From the NCBI GenBank assembly GCA_030077755.1, contig JAQJZZ010000010.1, positions 5,022,001 to 5,086,000 of the forward strand: a stretch of DNA of 64,000 nt, given 5' to 3'. Below, one piece after another: positions 23,201 to 34,279 of this stretch. Source of the stretch: Filosporella fistucella. Taxonomy: Eukaryota > Ascomycota > Leotiomycetes > Helotiales. Within the stretch, counting starts at the first letter, position 1. Every line of letters begins with the position of its first letter. Under the pieces are notes generated by a model, which saw nothing but the letters and a program-made list of their open reading frames with translations, ran no database searches and was not told the DNA's origin. The position numbers and the translations under genes were made by a program.

Positions 23201-25438
23201 GCGTGACGGATGCCTTTCCTCGACCCAGACGATGCAATGCACTCTCGCACTGATGCAGGTCCATAGTTGCACTCTATGGAGGAATTGGTGCAGGGCAGGG
23301 GCTGAGGAGGCAAAGAATGGATTCTCAATCCGGTGGAGACCGTCTTATCGACCATGTTAGCATGCATTCATCCCCACCAATCGGGGAAGGCCTCTATGAT
23401 TTACTGCTGGTCTACCAATTGGAAGGCCGTCTTTCGTGAAATCGACTGCGTACTGCTGCAGGTACAATGCAGGCACGAAATGCAGGTACGAAAGCGCTCC
23501 TGAGAAACAGGAACACTTGATGTGAATAGAGTACGACTGTACAGTAGTACGGAGTAGGGCGAGGTACATGCCGAATGCAAATCAAGCCGAAACGTTGACA
23601 GGTCGCATGCTTGAGTATCAAACTCTTTGTCTCTGTTCTCTGACTTCTGTCAACTGCGCAAAACCTCCATCAAAGCGATCTGTCATCCGAACTTGAATTC
23701 GCTTCTTCCCGCCTCAGAGTAGATTATTGAAGCCACCGCCTACGGGTGGAAAGTTCCTTCACCATCCGCGAGGGTGCTCGGCCTGGAGAAGGAAGCCCAA
23801 TCATCCACTTCAGACCAATCCAATCGTTACAACCCATGTTCTAACCCCACTCGCGGCCACCGGAAGTCGTCCCAAAATCACTCGACCCACGGGATTCCTT
23901 AGATCAAACTCAAACACTGGAATCTTTTTCGAAGCTGCACATGTGGAGCTCAGGCTTATCTTTTTATATCGATGTCATGGAGGGCTGAAATTGAAAGCAA
24001 TAATCGATGGAACACGTCCCGACAGGTCGGACGACCCTCAGACATGGGCAAAAACGTGTTCTTCGAGTTGGACTGGTCTCCCGAATGTGCCGGTTTTCAT
24101 ATTACAAGACATGAAATCTGGTCCTAACGTCTCACACCATTTATGAGCTGTTCACATCATCGATAAAGGTCCGTTACTTTTTACCTCCAGATCTTCATCC
24201 CACGCCCACCGTCTCCAGAACGGTTCATTTTTCGCAATTCAATTAATGACACCATAAGCGGCCCGCGAATCTCTCCCGAATGGAGGAGAGACCTACCAGT
24301 CCGAGCCAACACTATCTAATACCTAGACTGGATTCAATAAGGATTTATCGTCTTTTTAGTTAGACCGTCTGGACGTTCAAGGTAGATTCTTCCTTCGTTG
24401 AAGGGTAAAATCACCGACGGCCGAGATATAATTTCCCCCGGATTCCTTCTAGGATTTTGGGTCGGCGAATCAAGGATATCCGTTGATTGGTTGCCGGCAA
24501 AAATGGGGCCTGCATGAGGATGGAAGATTGCATCTGGATTCGACCTGGTGCGTCAAATGTAAGTCTGTGGCGTGTTTCCAACGGTTTTCCGAGTTCGTTC
24601 CACTTTTGCCAGATACGACCTTTTGAAACATTTATTTTGAAGATAATTCTTCAAGGTTGCCACACCAGATGTAGAGTGTGTTGTAGGCTTTTCTCAAGAT
24701 CATCCATTTCTCCGACGATTATCAGTTTATTGCCGTTTGTGAAAGTAATTGCGATCAGCTCGAGCTAGCTTCAACAGTCAATTCTGAGGCCATTCACCAA
24801 CGAAGATCTCTCCACATTCACCCGAGTTGGAGTAAAATTGAAGATCAGGGATCCCAACCACCTCTTGACTCCTCGGCACATCAAAAATCGGTTGCTTGGG
24901 ACGAAATATTCCGGGATCCAATCCGCAGACCCTTGTGAGTAAAAACCCTGCAAGTTTGTTGTCGATAGATCATCATAAATCTCTCTTATTCCGCCGACGG
25001 TTCTCCTTCTGTAAATGGACATTATCCGCTACCAGCGTACCAGGACCCTGATGATGGACCTTCTCGAACGTTTCACGCCACAAAGAACACGGCAAGTGTG
25101 GTACTCTCTTTGGGCCGACGGCATGGACCGCCGACCTTGATAACGATTACAGTGGAGAATTGTGTTTCGATTGTGTCAAGCGACATGATTGCCAATTCGC
25201 ATGAACCATGTGTCTATTTATGAGTAACGTGATTCATGCATTGAAATTGTTTTATGCAATTTATCCCTATCCAAGATCTCCATATTTGTGGTACGGTGAG
25301 GCTGAGTTGCGCGTGGCGTTATCTGATTGAAACTTGATATATTACTATTTTGCACGAGTGTTCATCCCTTGTAATTATCAGCTGAAGTCTGTTTTGTTTA
25401 CGTCGACCTGGAGTTGATGACTCGGATTCCACGTCAGT

Positions 25439-26956
25439 TTATGCTGTGGGGCACGTATGACCTGGAGCATGGACAAAGTCAAATGCTTGAAGGATTCCTC
25501 GGGTATATGTCAGAGCGGCGATAACTACTAAGATATGGAAGATCTGATGACTGGCGCCTATGATGTCGAACTTTCTCTTGTACCATCTTTCTGGTATCTG
25601 CTGAAGTCAGCTTTCGTTCACATTTTGTGTGTCTGTCAAACCTTCAACGCGTATGCTGTTCCGCCAGTAACATTCAGAGTGAGTGTTATGAGTACCCAAG
25701 TTACTCCTGTCTTCTGGTTTTGCAATTGCCATCCGTTTGTGTATATTCCGTGAATGACTGGAATCATCGTACAGAATGCAAGACTACCAAATGTAGCAGC
25801 TCGTACTGGGCGAAGAAACGGCTCCCGAAAGCGGGGTTGAAAAGTTGATATCGAGCAGATGGCTGCCAAAGCAGAAAGCTATCAAAGGTTAGGCTTGCAG
25901 AAAGTGGTAGTGGGAAGTCAGACTAGTGTCCAGTAGGTGTATTGCAGCTTAGGTTCGCAATAGAATCCGTAAAATACTAGTGGAATGGTAGCACTCCACA
26001 TCAGCAGAATTACACCTTGAAAGTCGAGCTGTGCTCCAAACATGTCTACTTGATAGCTGTGATTCATCACAGTGTGATATCTTTGAAGTGAGCTCTTATC
26101 TCACAACCAGGGAGACGAACCTACATTGCAGATAGACAAAAGCATACTGCTACGCCTAGGAAATAGGCCATGCACACGAGTTTGTCTGCATATGATGCTT
26201 GGGCATACCGAGGCGGTATCTCAGTCTTGAAGAAATAGACGGGAAGGGCTAAGAAGATTGCACTTCCGATTACGTGAGAATATATATTCACTTTCTTGTC
26301 AGCTATGCTCATCATGCCTTGCTACAAAGCAAAGGTAACTTACCAGTCTCATTATGGATGTATGTCCAACTTGCAAAACAAGCGGCTAGTGATCCTGATG
26401 CTTCCCTGTGCCTATTAGTTCAATTCTCATTCTCCATCAAATTTGGGGCATGCAGTTGCGCAAAGATGCCTAGCAAACTAGTCGTTGAATCAAGTTCACC
26501 TATCCAAACCTCGAATAAGGAACGAGGAAACCCCCGATTCTGCGACTGGCAGCTCAAAGTGTTGGCGTGCCACCTTCTCCCGTCCTGTATATCACATCAC
26601 TCACCGATATCCCGTCTCAATAAAATGATTATCCTCTCTTTACCGATCAACACAGTCATCAGCACAATCACATGATATCCTCCCATCCCGCACTTAGAAT
26701 GTCTCACTAACCTCTGCCAAATCTCTACGCCAAGTCCACAACCTAATCAGCCACTATCATCCCCCACGAAACAAGCCAGAAAAAAGCAAAATAGAATCTA
26801 GTAAGACATTTATAGAAGGAAAGAAGACTCACCAATCTCATCCCACCTCAGGACACGACGTTTCTGATTGTGTTTAGATGGAGATATGTCCCACGTGTCT
26901 TGGCTGAGTGGTGTTGTAGATAGCGATAGAGGGGATGTGCTTTTTCTTCGTTGCAT
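25439..26956 (-). CDS. PAQR / haemolysin-III family seven-helix membrane protein (Izh-type)
   Basis: Minus strand, eight exons: 26956-26833, 26724-26712, 26637-26605, 26405-26344, 26290-26125, 26080-25924, 25878-25642, 25597-25439. They total 951 nt, or 316 aa. No single ORF exceeds about 77 aa, but each join is in frame and rebuilds the family signatures in order: LRWDEI..WQR and DNHFIETGYR (cytosolic entry), NETVNIYSH (helix 1), SAIYHTVMNHS (helix 2/3, metal-ligand His), LDFQGV, GFYC, and GASHQIFH (last helix, two metal-ligand His). Branch sites such as GAACTAAT and GCCTAACC precede acceptors. The second exon is only 13 nt; the last intron but one uses the unusual donor GTCTGA. Yeast Izh1-4 and fungal relatives affect zinc and sterol homeostasis and act in osmotin or adiponectin-like sensing. 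The N-terminus is Ser/Arg-rich (MQRRKSTSPLSLST). Confidence 0.88.
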
Positions 26957-28771
26957 AGTGTGTCTAGGCTTTTTATATACTGTCCGCGGAGACCTAAAAG
27001 TCTCGATGTGCGGTGTTTGCGGGATGGGAAAAAGGATTGTAAGTGTTGGTGTTAGATAGAAGATTCCAAATAAGTACTAAAGATCAATGTCGTGATTGAT
27101 TGGTGAAGGCGGGATTATAAGTTGTGAGAGAGAAAAGCATTAGGGATGAGGAGTGGAAGGGAATCGAGAAGAAGAAAGACAATGCATAATTTTGGGAATT
27201 GGTGATGTGTAAGGGGTATGTGGGTGTTACAGAATGTGCGAATTTTGCCGCTTTGACATCCTCGCTCCTCGCTTTTTGGGGATGGTTGGAGGGAGGCGGG
27301 GGTTATCCTCAAGGGATTAGAGGCAGAGTTTATAAGAGGATATATTTATTAAGAACTACTCTCTTGTCATAGCTTTCGTACTTGTTACCAGTACCCGTTT
27401 TCCATTCTCTCACGACGCGTGAGGTTTCTGTCCTAATATCGTCGTTCCCGCGAACGTAAAAGTCTTAACACTCGTGTAAGTAGCTGCTATATAAAGGGCT
27501 AATATCTGATGGTGAAAACGAAATGATATTATCTGTTTTTAAACTACTCTATGTAGGTGGTTGGAGCCCCCGCTGCCACCAGCATAACGACTTCATCTCA
27601 TAGTATCAAGAAACATTGCTTCCGCCTTCTCATACTACCAGATACTAGGTAACCTCCTATTTGCATCTTCTGTAATCTTTTCCAAGTCGCTGCCGAAATT
27701 CTTATCTTTCAAGAAGTACGCAATTCCAATGTCCAGACTTTCGCGGACAATCGCCAGAGGGAAGTTGCTATTTCGTCACGCAACTTGACTTACCTGTTCA
27801 GAATTAACATTCCAGTAGGTGTTTTCAAAGTCAAGTTTAACTTTAGATGTTTGCGTAGATTTTGATTGCAAAGCTGTTTGAGCGTCACTTTCTTTTTTTG
27901 GAGAAGTGGGTATTGATCGGTGTAGAGAATATAACGAGAGATACCGATTACTTGTATTGCATTTAGATATTAATCAGCTGTTGACAATGGTACTTCTTCT
28001 TTCAAAATACTTTAGTGCATATATGATAAGTTTATAAAGTCTAGAGATCTAATCTCAATTTTTCAATATCATCTCTACTAAGCTTATATAACTGCAAGGG
28101 TTTTTAACGCCTCTAGTTTTCGAAGTTGATATCAGTATCGGGAAACACTTTATGATATGCCGAGCATCTGCACGTAGATTTGTACTTATAAAGCCACTTG
28201 TTCAATTCACTTTCCAAGAAATAAAATAAGACCACAGATAGGGGACAGATGATCTCAAGTACTCGCCCTTATTTCTTTGCCATATCATTGTCCTCCTTCA
28301 AAAATCATGTCCCAACCTCAGCCAACATGAATTTCATCCGTCGAAAGTCCAACTCGAACATTTTAGCTCCAAGGGATCTAAATTTCTCAGAGCGATAAAA
28401 ACTCATCATTTCATTGGATGATAGACCCAAGCCAAATTTGGTACTTGAACTCGAAAAGTCGTCGGTAGGCCATACCTTCCACTTCATGAAAACATCGAAG
28501 TCTAGACCATAATCTATATAACAAGCGTTGAGAGTTCACTGGTTATTGTTCCTTCTAGCTTCAATCCCATGTGGGATGCATCTAGATGGATCTCAAATTG
28601 TACCTCTTATCCAACTCGTTGAGCTCTCAGGCTCTCCCTTGGATACCATCAATAAATTCAATCCTATTGTCTCTCCATCCATCCTACTATACTCATATCC
28701 AAAAGCACCAACACTTCTTATGGGATGTAAATACAGAAGCTAAATTATTACCTGACATCCTCTACTCGATC
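26957..28771. other. AT-rich spacer
   Basis: Divergent region between the PAQR gene (-) and the 7TM gene (+). It is AT-rich from about 27340 to 28260. No supported gene. Confidence 0.6.
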
Positions 28772-30152
28772 ATGTACCCTAGAGCTTCCATGCGTACTCG
28801 TTCATTATTAAACGACTCCCCGTTCCTACAACACAGACAGTATGAAAACACCAGTTTCACCACTACTACCCACAGCGACTTCAATGGAGGAAATTGTATC
28901 TACCTCGTTATGGCCCTGATCGGAACAGTCATCTCGAATTGGTAGGTCGGGACTAACATCGACTGATTCCCCCAAAATCAGGGGAGCGGAACACTCGATA
29001 CTAATCTCTGACAGCTATCCGAATACCCTCAATCCGTGAAACTCGTTCTCTACGCAAACTCAAACCTACACATATTATCGTTCTCATCATATATTTTCTC
29101 GGTTGTGCTTTCTGCGTCTCGGCTTGTCTTCTCTACTTTGGTCACAAAATCTATGACCGTTCTTCATGTCACGCAGCCGTTTGCCTCAGTCTCATTTTCT
29201 ATCTTGGGCAGAAGTACTATCTGTATCTCTTCCTCGTCGAGCGCACACACTCGGTACAAGCCAAACATCCGAGAATGAGGGACTGGGTATACCTATCCGG
29301 ACTATCATTTGTACTTGTTAGTTTTACAAGTATTGGTATTGCGATGCTTGTCATGCATATTGTAGAGTATAAGAAGAATACAGAACTTTGTTATATCGGA
29401 TTCATGGGACCTGTTGCGTCTGTTCTCCTGGGATGGGATGTTTTCACCAATGTCTTTCTCACTATCGCCTTTCTGAAACGATGTCAACAGTACATGGTGA
29501 AAGGCTACAGAGGAACCTTCATTGAGCCGGCTATTCGTGGTATCCTGTCTAAATTGACATTTTGTAGAGGACGGAATTGTGACGAGCGACTCACAAATGT
29601 GGACTCGATCAATATATCTCAGAAAGCTCTCCTGACTGTTATTCGGAAAGCCTTTTGGGGATGTCTGGGTATCCTTGCTTCTACTGTGGTGAACTTTTCG
29701 TTACTGCTTCATTTTGATGGGAGGGAAGATGTATGGTTCATGTTTACCTTTGCAACTGTTGACAGTGAGTTCCATTAAGTCTCCCTTTTTAACAAAACAG
29801 CTGCAAGGACAGGATGGTAAGAGAGCTGACTGGTGATTCTAGCTACCTGGGGAGTAATCATCATACACGTATGGAACCCTCTTCATTCTTCCTGGTTTTG
29901 AAATTCACTGTGAAGCGAAAAAGGCCAACCCCTGAGGAGATTTCGACGTACTCGCCTGTTAGACTCTTGACAGATTACAGGGCTAAATGGTTGCAGTGGC
30001 TAACCGATTCGCCTCATGTCATGGCATCAAAACCCCCTTCCTCAATCCGTATGTCAGCTACTGCAAGCATACAACAAGTCCGGCCGCCTTTTCAACTGCC
30101 ACACAAAACTAAGAATACCAAACCATGTCCTCAGAGATCCATATCGTTGTAG
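28772..30152 (+). CDS. Fungal seven-transmembrane protein (GPCR-like, family not named), 5' join uncertain
   Basis: The core is open from about 29015 to 29764 and holds helices 2-6: IIVLIIYFLGCAFCVSACLL, AAVCLSLIFYLGQKYYLYLF, WVYLSGLSFVLVSFTSIGIA, a helix around GFMGPVASVLLGWDVFTNVF, and AFWGCLGILASTVVNFSLLL. Intron 29765-29842 joins ATVD to TTWGVIIIH, completing helix 7 as in relatives (DxTWxVxxxH). The gene may then end at TGA 29899-29901, or splice 29869-29915 (GTATGG...GTGAAG, weak branch) into a cytosolic tail ending at 30152. The tail is protein-like (RKRPTPEEISTYSPVRLLTD), so I prefer the longer form. A good first helix (CIYLVMALIGTVISNW, preceded by an N-glycosylation-type NTS) lies at 28893-28941. 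Its only donor (GTAGGT, phase 2) does not match the sole usable acceptor at 29014 (phase 1). Either helix 1 is spliced out through GTATCT at 28896, or the allele carries a frameshift. Confidence 0.6.
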
Positions 30153-30462
30153 CTAATGGGTGGAGTCGTGGACTGTGCTAGAGATTCCTTTCCTGCCCAA
30201 TACTGGAAAGTCTTAGGCACCTTATGATTTGGCTTTGAGAATTGCTCATCTTGACAATATCCGAAAAGAACTTGGAAATGGGGAGGTATCGATTGCTTGT
30301 GCAGTTGTGTATAAGTAGGGAAAAGACGGTACTTGGACACGAATTCTGCCAGGCATTGGAGAAAATCTTCCAGTCAGAATGATACCGCAGAGCTATAAGC
30401 CCAAATCAGTAATGTTATCACATTTTAATATTTCATTTCACTTGCTTATCTATTCACAACCC
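30153..30462. other. Convergent spacer
   Basis: Short 3'-to-3' spacer between the 7TM gene and PRP28. Nothing seen in it. Confidence 0.6.
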
Positions 30463-32943
30463 CTACCAACCCGCTCCCTTCCCCCCAAAATTCCCATCCT
30501 CAATCTTCTTCTGTCCACCACCACCCCTCGTACTCTTCTGCTGCGCCGCCTCATGTTTCCTCAGCTCCTCCGGTACTCTCGAAATAGAGCTCTTACTGAG
30601 CATCTGTTTCAAATCATACATCACATCCGAATCCTCATTACCCAGGAACGTGATAGCCACACCTTCCCTCCCAGCTCGACCAGTACGACCCACTCTGTGC
30701 GTGTAACTCTCGATATTGGTAGCCATGTTGAAATTAACGACCAGACTGACGTCCGGAACATCGATACCTCTGCCTGCCAGATCGGTGGCGACGAGCACGT
30801 CGGTTGCACCGGAGCGGATAGATGCCAGTGCTGCCTCACGCTGCTCTTGGGTTTTGGAACCGTGGAGAGTGACGGATGAGAAGCCCATGTGTTTGATATC
30901 TCTAGCGACTGCGTCGCAGTTTCGTTTGATGTTGACGAATACGATGATAGGAGGTCTGAACTCGCCTGATGCGAGGATTTCATTGAGACGTTTCTTTCTC
31001 TTGTCTTCGCCCGAGACGAACTCAACGCGTTGTTCGACGGTTTCGACGGCCTCGCCGATGTTACCAATTGTGACGATGGCAGGTCGTCGGAGGTATTTCT
31101 TTGCGATCTTTTCGACTGCTGCAGGCATAGTGGCTGTGTACATCATCGTCTGTCGATATCTGTCTTTTCCACCAAGATGTCTGCTCATAGCTTGTGCATC
31201 TTCTGCAGCATCTGTATCTGGCTTCTCGTTTCCAACAGGAAGAGCATCAAGGATCTTATTCACGGATTCCTCGAAACCAAGATCGATCATACGATCAGCT
31301 TCATCCATGATAATGTAACAACATTGACCTAAGACCAAAACTCGTCTTTCAATACAATCGACTAATCGACCAGGAGTTGCAATAACGATCTCAGCACCGT
31401 TTCGTAGATTGTAAGATTGTTCCTCAAGAGAATGTCCACCAACAATACTGACACAAGTAAATCCGAGAGGGGTAGCAAATTTCTTAGCTTCCGTCTCAAT
31501 CTGTTGAGCCAACTCACGAGTCGGTGCAAGAATAATAGCGTATGGACCGTCGTTCTTCGTGAACTCGTTCAGAGGTGGTAATTCGGATATGTAGACCAGT
31601 AGTGGGAGTAAAAAGGCGGCTGTTTTACCAGAACCAGTGACGGCGACACCGATAAGATCTCTGGCTTGTAGTGCAATAGGGATAGCAGCTCTTTGAACAG
31701 CAGAAGGTTCATCATATCCAACCTGAGCCACAACATCCAATAACCGTTTCGGAAGGCCAGATTCCTGCCAATTTCGCATCGGGTTTGGAATTCCACCTCC
31801 TTTCGTACTGATATTGAAATCTTCTTTGAAGATACGCCAATCTCGTTCTCGCATGTGTTCCAATTTCTTCTCACTCCAATGTTTATCAAGAGAATTTCTT
31901 CCACCCGCATCTTCTTTCCTCCTCCTCTCCATCTCCATTATCTCCCTCGCACGTGCACCTCCTGCCTCTGCATCTCTTTCTTCCAGAGCTTTAGCATATT
32001 TCAATGCCCCGCTCTCACTGACGTCCTCAGCGAAACCACCAAGACGGCCTCTACCGAAGAAATTGGCTTCTGCACGGATGGAATAGATAGGATTATAATC
32101 TGGACTCGTATCCTCTTCAGCATTCCACTCAAAATTAAATTTCTTCTCCGTGGTCCGTCGACGTTTCTTCTTAGCAGAAAATGTAGATTGGTTTGTCTCG
32201 GCACCCATATATCGTGTTCGAATTAGAGCAGCTTGTGTGTCTTCTCCATTCGCCGGTCGTTTCTCTCCCGCAAGAGACGCCTTTCCTGTTACATTTACAG
32301 GTTTTGTAGGAGGTGCCATTTTGCCCGAGTTATTCGATGTACCATTTGGCGCTGAATCGTTCGGTCTGCCATTTCTCATCGCTCTGGGTCCAGTAGGTAC
32401 AGCTGAATTTCGATTCGAGTCTCTCGACGAATTATGATTCGGAGCATCTCTCCCATTCGAAGAAAGATGTCCATTCGTTACAGCCGGGATGGGATTTCTC
32501 TCGGCTTCTAATTTCCGCTTCTTTTCTTCGACCTCTTTCTCCCTCTTCTCAAGAGCCAATTTCTCTCTCGCAGCTTTGGACAAGAATTTCGGCTGAGTGA
32601 TCAGATAGTTAGTAAATGCTACATAGAATACTAAACACGGATTGTGAACATCGCTACTGGATGGTTTGATAAGGGCTGAACATACCTTTGCAGCAGCATC
32701 ATCTGCTTCCTTCTTTTTCCTGAGGATGTCCTCGATACTGAGAGGTCCTCGATCGCGCGGAGCTCCCCAGCCTGCCTTTTTCTTCTTTGGGGGATCTTCT
32801 GGAGGAGGGGGGAGCGCGTCTTCGGGAGGGGGAGGTGGGAGGTCACTTGGAGGTGGAGGGGCGCTCATGCTGGGTGGTGGAGGAGGCGGTAGCTCTGGAG
32901 GGGCGGGTGGGATGGAGGAGTCGCCATTGCTGTAGTTTTCCAT
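30463..32943 (-). CDS. prp28: Pre-mRNA splicing DEAD-box helicase Prp28
   Basis: Minus strand, exons 32943-32686 and 32592-30463, about 795 aa. The N-terminus (MENYSNGDSSIPPAPPELPP) is a polyproline run with KKKKAGWG, then a charged Lys/Glu helix and a segment (NFEWNAEEDTSPDYNPIY) typical of Prp28/DDX23. The helicase core shows the Q motif (GYDEPSAVQRAAIPIALQ), Walker A AVTGSGKT near residue 403, PTRELA, TPGRLVD, DEAD as MDEADRMID near 515, motif III as TAT, and HRVGRTGRAGR near 717. Prp28 exchanges U1 for U6 snRNA at the 5' splice site during spliceosome activation, in the nucleus. The 93-nt intron (GTATGT...TTTACTAACTAT...CTCAG) is a multiple of three and has no stop, so unspliced RNA would encode a 31-residue insertion. 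The upstream frame stays open beyond 32943, but the family start is at MENYS. Confidence 0.93.
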   Translation of the reverse strand: MENYSNGDSSIPPAPPELPPPPPPSMSAPPPPSDLPPPPPEDALPPPPEDPPKKKKAGWGAPRDRGPLSIEDILRKKKEADDAAAKVCSALIKPSSSDVHNPCLVFYVAFTNYLITQPKFLSKAAREKLALEKREKEVEEKKRKLEAERNPIPAVTNGHLSSNGRDAPNHNSSRDSNRNSAVPTGPRAMRNGRPNDSAPNGTSNNSGKMAPPTKPVNVTGKASLAGEKRPANGEDTQAALIRTRYMGAETNQSTFSAKKKRRRTTEKKFNFEWNAEEDTSPDYNPIYSIRAEANFFGRGRLGGFAEDVSESGALKYAKALEERDAEAGGARAREIMEMERRRKEDAGGRNSLDKHWSEKKLEHMRERDWRIFKEDFNISTKGGGIPNPMRNWQESGLPKRLLDVVAQVGYDEPSAVQRAAIPIALQARDLIGVAVTGSGKTAAFLLPLLVYISELPPLNEFTKNDGPYAIILAPTRELAQQIETEAKKFATPLGFTCVSIVGGHSLEEQSYNLRNGAEIVIATPGRLVDCIERRVLVLGQCCYIIMDEADRMIDLGFEESVNKILDALPVGNEKPDTDAAEDAQAMSRHLGGKDRYRQTMMYTATMPAAVEKIAKKYLRRPAIVTIGNIGEAVETVEQRVEFVSGEDKRKKRLNEILASGEFRPPIIVFVNIKRNCDAVARDIKHMGFSSVTLHGSKTQEQREAALASIRSGATDVLVATDLAGRGIDVPDVSLVVNFNMATNIESYTHRVGRTGRAGREGVAITFLGNEDSDVMYDLKQMLSKSSISRVPEELRKHEAAQQKSTRGGGGQKKIEDGNFGGKGAGW
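32593..32685 (-). other. In-frame, stop-free intron of PRP28
   Basis: 93 nt with canonical donor, TACTAAC-like branch and CAG acceptor. It interrupts the charged N-terminal helix between AAAK and PKFLSKAAREK. Removal restores the Lys/Glu-rich helix seen in relatives. Confidence 0.85.
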
Positions 32944-33181
32944 TTCGAGTGTGTAGATGTCACTTGCAACACAATCTTCGGGTCTCTCAACAGCAAGGGA
33001 GTTTCTGTGGAAAACAGTGTGTAAGTGTTGATGCGATTCAAGATAGAAGCTTAACAAAAGTTAACATGCAAGGCTGAAGTCGAGGCTTGAAAAGCTTAGT
33101 AAGCGAAATCTTTCTCACGACCTCCCCCGAACTTCAATATCCCTCCTCTCCAGCAACGTATCGCACGCTCTCATTCCCAGC
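32944..33181. promoter_or_regulatory. Shared promoter region of PRP28 and mL59
   Basis: 238 bp between two divergent start codons. It must hold both leaders and both promoters. No TATA box is evident, as is usual for housekeeping genes. Confidence 0.65.
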
Positions 33182-33801
33182 ATGGCAGCCACATCCTTAG
33201 AATACGTCAAGCTCGCAAAGCAGCTTCATCCGCGCCTCACTCGATTTTTCGCACGCTACCCTCCCCAAGCAATTCTCCCTTCCACATCTACACCATCCGA
33301 TTCTTCGTCTGCGGAAGCAACACCCAATCCGTTCAAACCGCAGAAGCATCCTGTTACGGGCAAATGGCACGATCCAGTATTCAGTCTGCGGAGACAGGCG
33401 GAGTTGTGTAAATTGGCTAGGAAGCAGGGCGTGGAAGAGCTGTTGCCGCATAGTGTGAAGAGTATGGAGGATAGACTGAGGAGGAGAATGGAGAATGGGT
33501 TAAGGGTGAAGGGGACGGGTGTTGGGGAGAGACCGAAGGGAAAAGAGGGAGAGAGGACATTGAAGGGACGGTATGTTGAATTTCATTGGTTTTGTGGTGC
33601 TCAATTGGGGAATATGGAAGGTGTGAATGGAACGCTGATTTATTGTGCACAGATTGGAGAAGAGAAGACAAGCTATGATCGGCATGCCACAGATGATACA
33701 GACTTGGAAAGAGGTAAGTTCTCCCAATTATGTCCAAAATACAGTTCTAATTCCGGCTACAGAGAGGACATGGTCGTGGCTGGAAGAAGTGGCCGAAATA
33801 G
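33182..33801 (+). CDS. mrpl25: Mitochondrial large-subunit ribosomal protein mL59 (yeast Mrpl25 family)
   Basis: Three exons: 33182-33570, 33653-33713, 33763-33801, totalling 489 nt or 162 aa. The protein begins MAATSLEYVKLAKQLHPRLTR, has the central NPFKPQKHPVTGKWHDPVFS characteristic of the family (shown here to 20 residues), then a basic helix. The two short 3' exons complete the C-terminus RRQAMIGMPQMIQTWKERGH and end GRGWKKWPK, which is strongly conserved in mL59. Introns are 82 and 49 nt with GTATGT and GTAAGT donors and CAG acceptors. The protein is a structural component of the 54S mitoribosomal subunit. It is head to head with PRP28. A reading that ignored the last 49-nt intron would miss the correct end. 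Confidence 0.92.
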
Positions 33802-34279
33802 ACGGTGCTGTGATGATTAGAAAGTGTTGGCAGGTCTTGAGATCAAGACTGTGTGTACAAAAATCGCTTTTGGAACATCTTGCATGGGAAAAGGCGTTAG
33901 AGATCATGACCTTGGCGATTGTATATCAGTTCTGCAGAGATACGGAATCGCAGATGTGTAGAAGGATGACAATTCGAAATTATCCCTCTCACATATTATT
34001 CTCGAGTCACATATTATTCTCGAGATTTGAGCGAGTATTGTTCCTATAGTCTTTTGTGCGCTTTTGAGGATTTGTTGGATAGATATGACGGAGTTCTCAC
34101 CTGCTTTGAAGTCGAAGTCTGATGTGGTTGCACTAACTATACCACTTTTTGTTTCCTAATATTTGTGCAACATCCCAGTGAAGGGGTTCACGAGCCTAAT
34201 ATTTTCCAAGTCTGTACGATTAGGGCCAAATAGCACAAGGTGCACCCTGTAGAAATTATGAATAATTTTGATATATTAT

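Larger units (their letters stand above)
18394..25438. other. Seven-kilobase region without a supported gene, upstream of msn2
   Basis: Lies between the msn2 leader and the 3' end of the PAQR gene. The many ORFs of 60-176 codons overlap on both strands, with no recognisable domain and no consistent splice partners. It is probably the msn2 promoter/leader plus spacer. A cluster of unrelated short tandem repeats occupies 19046-20276. A non-coding RNA cannot be excluded from sequence alone. Confidence 0.55.

Noticed and set aside
22723..23360. Overlapping 176- and 173-aa ORFs in the msn2 upstream region
   Set aside because: Two frames are open over the same stretch, with no domain, no splice partner and unbiased codon use.
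24771..25022. Minus-strand 83-aa ORF downstream of the PAQR gene
   Set aside because: No splice link to the PAQR exons, and the PAQR frame already ends at 25439.
30621..31318. Long ORFs on both alternative frames across PRP28
   Set aside because: Mirror the codon bias of the helicase exon; no independent motifs.
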